Assembly: GCF_021155765.1 (NCBI RefSeq)
Contig: NC_060110.1
Coordinates: 11,035,501 to 11,099,500 of the forward strand
DNA: 64,000 nucleotides
Direction of reading: 5' to 3'
Source: Diprion similis
Lineage: Eukaryota > Arthropoda > Insecta > Hymenoptera > Diprionidae
In this document: positions 11,632 to 22,754 of the stretch, in pieces
Position numbering within the stretch: the first letter of the stretch is position 1
Layout of the letters: every line of letters begins with the position of its first letter
Made by a program: the position numbers and the translations under genes
The notes under the pieces: generated by a model
The model's input: the letters and a program-made list of their open reading frames with translations, nothing else
Told to the model about the DNA's origin: nothing
Database searches by the model: none

Positions 11632-14600
11632 TTGGCAACGATATAACCATTTCTAACAGCCACAAATGTCTCGAACAACAACCAAAGTGAAGAAAAAAAA
11701 AAGGAAAAATACGATGTACATATATCAGGCAAGAGCGACCTACACGAATTGGCTATAAAACATGAGTGTATGACAAGTTATAAAATTACAAATCACCTTC
11801 GAGAGTGAGAACAGCATTCAATCATGCGAGGTTAATCAATTGCATTTGGCAGTTGCAAAGGAAGTTATATTTTTCATCTTCCGATTCTTAATCTTTATCT
11901 GTCCTGCACGTACAATACCTATAAGTAACACAGCGCAATCGCCAGACATCAGACTTGAAAACACTTTCCAGGTTCATCATTTAGAGTATCTTGACTTTGG
12001 AGAAAAGGATACTTAGAGTCCAGAGCTTAAGAATAATTATTGTGTGACATTAGAAGTAATTGTATAATTTTTTTCGATCAAGGTCTAAAATTTTTTACGC
12101 ACTTCAGGCTATTGATTTTAATTTTCGTCTGGAGTTTTTTTTTTTTTTTTTTTTTCAAGATTCTTAAATTATCTTTTATGCATTATTTGCCTATAACTGG
12201 ATAGAAACATCTACGTTTGATCGTAGTAGAATCAAGAATCATTTTCTCAATAGATTTTGTGTTGTCATTTTCATTCGATATGAATAATGAACAATATCGA
12301 TATGTAAAAAACTACGTAGATACATCTACGAAAAGATTGGTATTTAGAAAAAGTGAAGTTATTTCAAATGATATAATAATTGAAGTAATTAATATTGCCT
12401 AGTGTAATGAAAGATAGACTACATAATTACTACAACCGCCTAATATGTTTTTTACTTTAATGTAGACTGTCGACGAGCCACATAGACTGATCTTTTTGAT
12501 AAAGCTCTGGTTATTTATCGATTTATTAGCGTCGTTTAGATCATTTCATGAATATATTATTCTAGATTTAATATTACTCGGGTCGACATGGCAGAACTAT
12601 TTAAATTGTGACTTGACTACCGCTAATACGATAATGCAAAAAAAAATTAACAATTGTCGAGACATTTGCCTCACATATAATTCCTTTCTCAGATAGACTT
12701 TGAACATCTCGTTGCTATTATTAGCATCTCTACGGAAAAAAACGTCAAAGTACGTAAACACAGATGGCTTAGTAAATATCTATCATATTGTGTTTCGCTG
12801 TGATGTGTACATCATTCCGTGTCATCTTGGTATGTTTCTTTACAAGTCAAGGAAAAAATTATCAACGAGGCTGTTAAATTCATCTTAATTTTCCATGACA
12901 GATGAGAAATCTAGAAGGTTTTAACTTAGCACGTGATTAACAACAATGAAAAAAAATGGGCACTCTCTATTTAATAAATATATTAGAAAAATACAATATT
13001 CGTTATTTTACACTATGAATCTTTGACGCTAAGTTGATACCACTACTAAATAATGATTTCATGTGATTACAATTAAGAATAACTCGAGAATTTTTTCAAG
13101 AAGGAATTGTTTTCTATCCCTATGCTTAATGTCACTCTACTTATGGAAAGTTAACGAATTTTTATTGCTGCTTTTGTTTAACAGTTCCAAACATGTTGAT
13201 TTCAAACCGGTAGTCGAACGCAGCACAGTATTTAGGCTTACGATTGTACAGTATGCTTGATACATGTAATAATATTAAAAAAGTGCATGTTGTAACATTA
13301 GCTTTGCTTCAAATTGATCCTGCTTTTAGCTACAGGCTTGCGGTAATTTGACATACGTTTATTGTGTAATAATTCCATTTCGAATGCATAATGGATTAGA
13401 AATTCGCACACTCCCGGTATACACCAGTTGATGGAAAATGAGAAAAAAGTAGGAAGAAAGAGATTGATTAAAATTGAAAAATTTTCACTGTGATATGCAT
13501 TTAACCCCAAAGAGTGTAAGCTTACAATTTTTAGTGTAATTTTTACTATTATTTCATATTTGCCATATCCAAAGTGAAGAGAATTAAACACTGAATATCC
13601 CTCACACTGACATACTGTGATACAAAATACATTGTTATCGTTGAAACTGGAGAAATGAATAAATAAATCTCGGGAGTGTGCTTAGCTACACTTAATTTGT
13701 TAATTAGTCTTAAATGATATAGTATAAGCGATTTCATTGATAATCAACAAAAGCACGGGATAAAGCTTTGTTCAATAACATAATATTATATCGCTATCGT
13801 TATTTTTTTATATATTCATTTTAATGTATTAACTTATACATGGGTTTCTTTTTTTTACTCTGAATTTTTATTCTTTATAAAATCTTCAACACATATACTT
13901 TATTTTTAGTTAATTTTACTTTTATTTTTCACGTAACATCTGAGTTTAGGTTCAAACTAATGTAATACTCGTTAGAAGAAAACAGTATTTTTTTCGTATT
14001 CCAAAATTTATTCATTTGATGAGATCTATTTATTCACGTGAATTACGTTACGTTGTGTTAAAATTAGGATTCGTTTCTACAGCAAATGTGAATACATCGT
14101 TAAAGAATAAAAAGAATTTAAAATAAAATCAATAAAAGGGAAAAACATTTATGATAAGAACGTACGCTACAGATGATAATAGATGTAGATAGAAGTCATA
14201 GACTTCTGTATGAAATAATTAAGTATAAAATCCGTCAAAAATCAGTGTGTTTAAGGGAAATCATTTCTGTAAAATGACAAAAGAAATGAATTTAAATTTT
14301 TGCTATTTATCATGTACTATATTGGTTTTGGTAAAATAGTTAAAAATCTCAACGTAAATCCATGATCACCGCACCAGATGATGTTTATTGTGTTCATACC
14401 AGATAAAAGAAATAACGTCTATTTGCATAAACAAAATTCCACTGTAGCAACTAAGTATACATGTGAAAATTTACTTTCGTTAAACTTTTAAATATTAAAA
14501 GAATCAAGTGAGTAATTTTTCACTATATATTGTGAGCGTTAATTGCAGTGGTAAATATGCCATAATCGTCGAGTAATTGTTCAGCTGAAACAATTTTAGT

Positions 14601-16337
14601 CAATTCCTTGGTAATTTACCAATTTTTTTTCAATTGAAAATCGCCATGAAGTAACAACTCAGTCAATTAATTGCTCACAATCAGTGACGATTCGGATAAA
14701 TTTTCGTTCGAAAGTCTTTACACAGCACGCATGAGTGATTTCAATCAATTGAGATGATTGTCACGCATGAGTGTAAATTATGATAATTACTGGAACTCGA
14801 TCTTATGATTACAATCTGATATGTACGATTCATAATCATGATTACAGTTTGTTCAAGTGTAATTGCATGAATTATGAACTGACTGTAATTACATTATCAA
14901 TGCTCATAGTACTTTCTGCAGTGGTAAAGATTTGAAGCTATCACATTGAATATTCATTCAACATCAGATCTATTTCACGACAGTAGCTCATAGCCATAAA
15001 ACCCATGATAAAGCCTTGAAAAACTTCATAATCGCTATAAGGATATCAATATTTTGGTAAAGCGATTACTGATGAACATAATTAGGTTCTTTGCGATCCT
15101 GTACTGCAATCCTAACATTATTTTTATACCTGATTTGTATCTTATAACATGAAAAAAACTTTAAAAAAAACTTAAAAAAAAAAAAAAAAAAAATGCCTAT
15201 GTTAGGAAAATGTTACCTACAAGTTTTCGGCAACAAAATTAGAATGTATTGTATTAAAATAAAAAAAAATAAAAAAAATATACATATTATTTATACAAGC
15301 GAATGATAATTTTTTTTAGCGTAATATTTCATTATAGTTCATCATGGTTAAGAAATCAATTTTTTACAAAAATTACGACGTTGAAATAAACCGCAATTTA
15401 AACTTTTAAGATTCTGAATCTGAGTTGACTTAATCCATGCCGAAATAAGGCTGCATTATTGAAAACTGTGATAAAAAATATTTCTGAATTGGGTAAATGA
15501 GAAATTTGAACTCCTGATTATCGATATAACGATGATCGAGATTGAAGACAGTAAATAAATAAAATAATAATAATACTAATAAAAAAAATGGTTTAAGGTT
15601 ACCGCGGACTACGGCAATTAGTGTTACCAACTGAATTCAGGTAAACAAAAAAAAAAGAAGAAAAAAAAAAGAAAAAGAAACAGCTGTTTCTTGACAGCTG
15701 GAACTATCTCTGATAAAAGTTGCGTTATTATTAAAATAAAACATATATTATGCAGACTATTAAAGTCAGGATAATTTTTCGGTAAGTCAATACGGAGACA
15801 AATCTGTTTATCCGTATAATGAAATAACACGGGATATTGTATTATAGACAGTGATTTTGGGGTGTTCGACAGAGACACGCGACTTCAATCATTTCTACGA
15901 ACGCCGTGTCAGTTTATATTGATCAAACAGTTGGTTGCTGTAAAATAAATTATACCAAAACTCAACTGCAAGAAAAACAAAATCAAAGTTTAACAAATAT
16001 TTCGGTACTTCAACAAGATTTGACAAACTCAATAATACGTGTAACCTAACCTAGCCAACAAACATGTCAAAATTGAGTGGAATTGAACCTAACCATTATA
16101 AACGAATATAGACTAATTCTGAAAAGCTAATTCCTTGAAAGTCTTCCTACAATTGGCCCATAATAATTTTTTCTCCCGATGTATAGTTACCTTAACGTTA
16201 TTAACTACAGCGATATTGTTTGGCAAGATAATTCGTAACTCGTTCTGACAAATACTTTATAATTTACAGATATTCCCTAGATCTTTAATCCAACTCGAAC
16301 AGGTAAACGGTATCATTAGGAACAAGTGGAGAGAAAT
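11632..16337. other. Ro60 3' UTR and intergenic, AT-rich
   Basis: This 4.7-kb AT-rich stretch has no recognisable coding sequence. It contains the Ro60 3' UTR of unknown length (an AATAAA occurs at 12973-12978), homopolymer runs at 12135-12155 (T) and 15174-15193 (A), a repeat cluster at 14529-14928, and the RABL6 promoter region at its right end. A short run of CCTAA-like units near 16035-16050 is too short to be telomeric. Confidence 0.45.
14529..14928. repeat. Cluster of inverted and direct short repeats
   Basis: ATTGTGAGCGTTAATT (14529-14544) pairs imperfectly with ATTAATTGCTCACAAT (14666-14681) in inverted orientation. The palindrome TTGGTAATTTACCAA lies between them near 14609. The 12-mer TGCAGTGGTAAA occurs directly repeated at 14544-14555 and 14917-14928, and CACGCATGAGTG-like units recur near 14727 and 14761. 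This could be a decayed MITE or a compact regulatory block; the sequence does not decide. Confidence 0.4.
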
Positions 16338-19300
16338 ATGTTTTCGGCTTTTAAAAGGTTAGCCGGCAAGTCTGAGGGGCCTGGAAATGTGTCTCCCAGG
16401 CCGGCACATCAGTCGATGCCGACAACGTTGCAAAGAAAGTTTGCCAAAGGTGTACAGTATAATAGTAAGTAAATTTATTCAAGGTGTAAGAAGCGTGAGG
16501 ATAGTTATCACAGATGTCATAGCATTGAAAATCTCAACCTGCGTTCGCTTCGCGTGATTGTTTAACTGCAGATAGACATTCTTCCTAAGACAATTCCCAG
16601 AGCCGTTCGTTCGCAAACTAATATTTCTTAACGTTGAACAGTTTCGCGAAGTCTATGATTTTCTAACTATGATCTGATATTTAATATATTTGGAATGGTT
16701 GAACGCAACGGAAGAAATCAGTGTTTGTTAATTACATTTCATCATTAAGGACAATCGAAATTCTCTGTGCTTTTTTTAAACTACACGCTTTTTTCTGACT
16801 TTTAGTGAAAATCATAATAAAGGGTGACAGAAATGTGGGAAAGACATGCCTGTTTCATAGACTGCAGGGACAGAAGTTTGTCGAAGAATATGTACCGACC
16901 GAAGAAATACAAGTAGCTAGTATTCAGTGGAATTATAAAGCGACTGACGATATTGTCAAGGTGGAAGTTTGGGACGTTGTAGACCGTGGAAGGAGACGCC
17001 GGAAGTTGGACGGATTGAAGATGGACAATGCTCCTTCTGAACACGTAATTGAAGAGCCAGCCTTGGATGCCGAATTTTTAGACGTCTACAAAGGGACCAA
17101 CGGAGTCATAGTCATGATGGATATCACAAAAACTTGGACGTTTGATTACGTTCAAAGAGAACTCCCTAAAATACCAAGCCACATTCCTGTCATTGTTTTA
17201 GGCAATCATTGCGACATGTCTCATCATAGAACCGTCACTCCTGATCATGTGACTTATTTTATCGATTCTCTCCAAGGAAGAACAGCTCAGGTAAATGCTT
17301 GATCCCTGGACAGAGATTTCATCATGTACTGAAGTGGATTATTTTTCATCATACAGCCTCAGAATAGAATCCGAGTTTCGGCTTGGATTGAAATAATTAC
17401 TGTGTCTGGGTTTAGAGATTTTTTGATTAAAGAAAGAATGGAAATTTTCAGTAATTTCTTCACTATAAGTATAATAGTTTGCAAAGATATTGATGCGGTA
17501 CTATTGCACATTTATCAAGAACCACTTTAAATTATATTTAAATTTTAAAACAAGTTTGGTGATCATAGAATACTAATATGTAATACATGGTTATATATTA
17601 ATTTTTTATTTGCAACAGGTGAGATACGCAGAGTCGTCAATGAGGAATGGTTTTGGACTAAAGTTATTACACAAATTTTTCAATTTACCGTTTCTTCAAT
17701 TACAACGTGAGACGTTATTGAAACAATTGGATACGAACGAGGAAGAAACAAGACTTACGGTCGACGAGCTTGATCTGTTCCAAGACGGAGATGATGCGGA
17801 TTACAACAAATTTTTAGATAATTTAGTGAACAAAAGACGTGCTATTGCCGATTCGGTATCTGCATCTGCATTGACGCCAAACATAACTTCGTCTCTAAGC
17901 ACACATCAAATATCACCCTCAAATAGTTCTGCAAATTTGAATTCGGAAGTCAAGAGATCGTCGTCAATGCCTGGTCCCATTGGCCCGATTGGCGGCGGTA
18001 CGCCCATACCAGTGAAAAACATTGATTTCAAGTTTCAACCAAAGAAAGAAAGCTCGCTGTCGAGATTGGAAAATTCTGCAACTTCACAAAAGATATTACA
18101 AGCTGCGTCAACTTTACCAAATATCCAAACATTGCCAAAAGTAGAAGTGACTAAAGTTGATGACTCTGCGTCCGATAATTTGGAAAGGAGAGATTCAACC
18201 CAAAGATCACAGTCGTTTATGTCTAAAATATTTGGCAAGAAGGATGAAGAAACTGAAAAAACAGTCGAAACATACATGACAAACTCGAATAATGCAATAA
18301 CCAGTGTTGAGGATTTCGTACCAGATGATGGAATGCTTGATAGGTCATTCTTGGATGACAATAGCCAAGCAACTCCACAAAAAGTACAACAAACACAGGC
18401 TGACTCTGAGAGGTGAGTGATCAAGAAGTTTTCGACAGTTAGTTCTTTACTGTTCGGTGGTTTTTAGTCACCGTGTATCTAAGATCTTAAGAATATTAAT
18501 CTTCGAATATTTTTTAGTGATACTGAAACGGGAAATCCGCTTGTCGCGGGTTACGAAGATGATTTGTCATCCGCAGACGAAAATCCTGCACCGGTTCAAC
18601 TAATACTTACTGAAAATCCATTAATCAAACAAAAACATAAACGAGATTCTTTGGCCGAGGCTGATACAAATACAGAGAAACATAGACAGAATGTAACAAA
18701 GCGGGACTCAGTTTCTTCTGTCGAGCCAGAATTACAGATAGTGAATGATTACGATATCGGTGACTCGCACGAAATAAAAACAGAGGCATTCGACACCTGG
18801 TTAGGGCAAGATTCTAAGTGGAGACAGAGTCCTGAAGGGGGAGAGGACGTCAGCAGTACAAGTACAAAAAAGGATAGATTAGAATTAAGCGACAAGAGTT
18901 TAGACGTCAGCATGACAAGCTCAAACGTACACTTAGAACTGCTGGACAACACAAGTATGCGACAAATGAGCTCAAATAATAGCAGCCCCGTTATGAAGGA
19001 GAAAAAGAAACTCAAAGAGAAGGTATGTATCGTACATATTTTTCGAACTTCAATTTTATTTAATAGTGACTCAATTCTCGAGTGACAATAAGTTTTCCAT
19101 AAATTAAAAGATGTGCCAGTTGCCCATAATATAAAAGATAAGTAAGATGATGTGCTTCGTGTATTTCAGAGCGAAGAGAAAGAGAAGAAAAAAAAGAAAA
19201 AATCCAAAGATAAAGAAAAAGAGAAGGAGAAATCGGATAAGTTGGAAAAAAGAAAGAAACGATCATTCAGACGTTCAAAAGATGGGAATAGAGAACACGA

Positions 19301-19370
19301 CGAGTTGGAAGAGTTTTTGAACGGAGCGGCAACAAGGCCAGGGATAGACGCCGCTTACGAAGCTATATAG
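16338..19370 (+). CDS. RABL6: Rab-like protein 6 (RABL6/PARF)
   Basis: Five exons: 16338-16464, 16806-17290, 17619-18412, 18518-19022 and 19170-19370 (TAG), joined in frame to 703 residues; human RABL6 has about 730. It opens [10 protein letters not shown], as the family does. The small-GTPase domain has a good P-loop, GDRNVGKT (residues 49-56), then WDVVD in place of a canonical DxxG and LGNHCDM in place of NKxD, both as in family members. The landmarks [20 protein letters not shown] and [15 protein letters not shown] follow. A long low-complexity acidic/serine region then carries [17 protein letters not shown] and [11 protein letters not shown]. The last exon is a lysine-rich charged tail ending in DELEEFLNG and YEAI. 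RABL6 is linked to cell-cycle and ARF tumour-suppressor interactions in mammals; its insect role is not known to me. The start is the only ATG in frame before the conserved N-terminus. Confidence 0.97.
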
Positions 19371-21346
19371 CCCTACGAGATGGTTAGAAGTTTAAGATGG
19401 CCACATCTCAGAACGACTTCAATTTCTGGCGTCTAACAAAGGATAGAAAAAACGTCTTGCTTCGAAACTTTGGTCCAGAATATAATGAGAACACGAATAG
19501 ATAAATTGAAGGGTAATAATAAATGCTTCTGAAATGAATATAACGCAAAATAGCTTTTGGACTTGGGAAAGACAAATTATTTGGTATAACAAAATTATTC
19601 GTACTTGAGCTTTAAGGTCTGGCGCAATCTAATTGCTGATTGTGATATATATTATATCCTAGCTATTTGAATAATGGAATGCTGTAAAGTCATTCAGCAT
19701 ACCTAATGGTTGATCATTGCAGCATGCGAGTCGTTCCTCAATAATCAAAAAATTATTAGCTATTAATCGATATCACGTACAAGATCTCTCTTCCAACTTG
19801 AAATAAGTTTCGACAAATGAATCATAAGACTATCATTCCATCTATCTGTGTGCGTATGTGTCCAATATTGTAATAACGTTTAGAGTTCACGTTGAACGTC
19901 ATTAGGTGTAAAATACATTTGAATATTGGGTAATTTGGAAACGATTGTTTAGAGCGATCTTTCCCGCCCTTAATTGTTAATACAAGTAGTGTGTTGTTCG
20001 ATTGGTAACACATTTTCCTTAACGATCAAATTGGTAAATTATAGAACGATCTGACATAGGTATGAAAAAGGATCTTGAGATACCGCAATTACGATGTTAT
20101 TATTATTAATATGTTCGTTAATCTCTGTGAATTGTTTTTTTCTAATGTAATTACGATTTTTATTTTCAACGTTAAATCACTTTTTTGTTTATAGTCATTT
20201 ATAATGTAACGTTGTATACTATTGTGTCATTACATACATTGAAAATAATGTTAATAAATGTATATTCAAACGATAATTAAAGGTACAAATTGATTCGACA
20301 CCTTTACCCCGTACTCGTTGGTAAAGTTTTAGAGGCGATATCGCACATCGGCAAAATTTTAATATTGCTCAAATTTGATGGTACTTACCCTCGTATTTTG
20401 CGGACGATTCCTGATGATCTTCGAAGGATACTGCGGCGAGTCCTGTGCACATATTTCTTCCACACTAAACGTCACTACGAACAATAAATTCACAAAATAA
20501 TCGGGATCACGAACGCGTCGAACCGCAAACGTAAAGTGTTGACAATTGAATGACGATATACGATTGGCGGAAGGCTAGCAGCCACGGACAGAGACAGCAG
20601 CGCACCACGCGACTGGTATCAGAACTACAATCGATAGTGATTTGGCGCTGTATTTGAATCACTCAAAGTAAATAAATCCTCTTCAATATTTTGTGGTTTC
20701 GGCAATGAATTCTACAGTCATTTTTGAGGCAATGCTTTTTCGTGATTCTACGTTTATCGACCCAGTTCCATGACCTTTAGTCGAAAATCGACACTTAAAA
20801 AAAAAATGCTATCAGCTCTTGTTCATAATTTCAGTATTTTCTACTTTGGTATGTTTAAAGGGATCTGTTAAATAGTAAACATACGGATATCTTGTAATAG
20901 AATTGATATGAAGTATCTATTTTAGACAGCTAACCCCCGCAGTTATTAGTATTTGATTAATATCCCTACAGATTATTATTTAGACTGAACTATTGAAGGT
21001 TTCAGTGTGTTGCTCGTGATACTTTTTTCGTCATCATGTTGTTACAGCATTGTTTATCCCCCATCTCAAATTAAAGATAAATTCGGATCGAAATATATAC
21101 AGAAAGTTGTGCTGGACGTTCAAACATTCAAATGAATTGATACGAAGTTTTTACATTGTTAGTCGGCATGGTCCTTTGATCTTCCAAATCATGCTTCTAT
21201 AACATTTCACTAAAACTTAAAAAGATTGCGATTACGTACAAGAATGAGACCTCGCAAGTTACAATAAACGATCGTTAATCAGGAGGCTAACATATTCAAA
21301 TCAACAAATTGCCTTGCTTTAACTGACAAGTGAAAGTTAGGTCAGA
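19371..21346. other. RABL6 3' UTR and intergenic
   Basis: AT-rich spacer without recognisable coding sequence. The 3' UTR probably ends near the AATAAA at 20253-20258. A more GC-rich patch near 20500-20620 may be a promoter or CpG-containing block, but no gene can be attached to it. Confidence 0.4.
20253..20258 (+). terminator. Candidate poly(A) signal of RABL6
   Basis: AATAAA lies 882 bases after the RABL6 stop codon, in AT-rich sequence and followed by more A/T-rich DNA. Confidence 0.45.
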
Positions 21347-21348
21347 TA

Positions 21349-21597
21349 CAGTAGAGCCTCGATTATTCGAGCCCGCTTCATCGGGGTTCGCCCTCATTCA
21401 AGTTTGTTTCGGAATCGAATAATAAACTCGTGTTGTACGAGCTACGGCAACTTCTAATCTGCATTATCCGAGCTTGTCACGTAAAAATGTAGGTAATTGA
21501 TATTCGTTATGACTTCAAAATTTGTGCATATATCTGCAGTTCGTATTAGCCGAGCTGGAGTGGGTACAGAATATCTCGAATAATGGAGAATCTACTG
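21349..21597. mobile_element. Non-autonomous pogo/Tigger-like MITE (249 bp)
   Basis: The left end CAGTAGAGCCTCGATTATTC and the reverse complement of the right end CAGTAGATTCTCCATTATTC are terminal inverted repeats, agreeing at 20 of the first 23 positions by hand comparison. TA dinucleotides flank both ends (21347-21348 and 21598-21599), as expected of a Tc1/mariner-superfamily target duplication. The CAGTA..CCTCGATTAT start and the recurrent inner phrases resembling 'ATTATCCGAG' are typical of pogo-type elements. It encodes no transposase, so a transposase from elsewhere must have moved it. Confidence 0.75.
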
Positions 21598-21599
21598 TA

Positions 21600-22754
21600 T
21601 ACACGTCAGGACGTTTATACACAAAAAAATTAAATAATTCTCAGTTCAAGATCAGCGCCATCCCGAAGTGGAGGTTGAAAAGATATGGCATCGAACAGAT
21701 TTTTCTTCAAATTATTATTGGTAAGTATATCTCAAGTATCGCCTGTTGCGAATTTTACGTCAAGTAAATCATATACGGTGTGCAACAAAGGAAAATTCCG
21801 ATACAATTCAGTCGACGCTAATATGACTGTACGTGAGGAACCTATCTATAGTGGTTTACAAAGCTGAGTAAAGACGACCAAAACAATAAATGTATTATAC
21901 AACTGAAAATCCAACGCAATCTAAACAGTTATTTGTACCTTGCCGAATAGTTTTCTGCGAATATTTTATTTGCTGGAATGAAACATCGCCAGCATTTGGA
22001 TGTTCCACATAACTTTCAACTTCAAAGGCTGTGTCCAAAGCATGCCATGCCAAAGGTCATGCGCAAGTGATGAGTGATGACGTTTCCTGCAGTTTAGCCA
22101 ACAAAACGACACGGAAGTGACAGAAGAAACTTGTTGCACGCATGCTTGAATTAAAAAAAAAAGAGAATAAAAAAAAAATAAATGAACGATATCTTACATT
22201 ACCGACTAACAACGTGTCAAACGAGGAATTCGACAGCATTCGAAAGGTCGTCGCGCAGCAGACGACATTTGTTTTTCGGAACTATAGAACAGTAAATACA
22301 GTTTTTTAAACTGAAACAATAGAAAAGGAATTAGAACGCTTGGCATAATTAACAGCACACAGCTGAGAGTTTTGTGTATCGAACCGGTGGCATTGTTGGA
22401 CGTTAATTTTTCCCGCCCGTGTGTTTGATAGTTAATAAATTATGTAAGCTGCTTATCATTGTTTTTACTGCCACTCATTGTTTTCGCTTCAACAAGCGCT
22501 AACACCCTGCAAAGATCAAAATACAATTGAAGTGGAGAAGTTTAACTTTTACTGTACTTTAAAAAAATAACCTCTCATCTCAATACCTTGTGCGAATATT
22601 TGAATTAACATTTTGTGTTACATTTCTTTTTTTTCTGCTCATTGACTAAGCAAAGGCAAATATGACTATTTTATTATTTTTATCCCAATATTGATAACAA
22701 TAATAATAATTTTTTAAATATTTCCTTTTTTTGATGCTTCTCTTTCTTTTACAG
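21600..22754. other. Upstream region of the kynurenine aminotransferase gene
   Basis: No conserved coding sequence. The aminotransferase ATG lies directly after a strong TTTTACAG acceptor (22754), so at least one 5' non-coding exon and the promoter should lie in this stretch or further left; their borders cannot be read. Confidence 0.45.

Noticed and set aside
16035-16090. CCTAACCTA-like units resembling the insect telomere repeat
   Set aside because: Only two adjacent units; such short runs are common near insect promoters.
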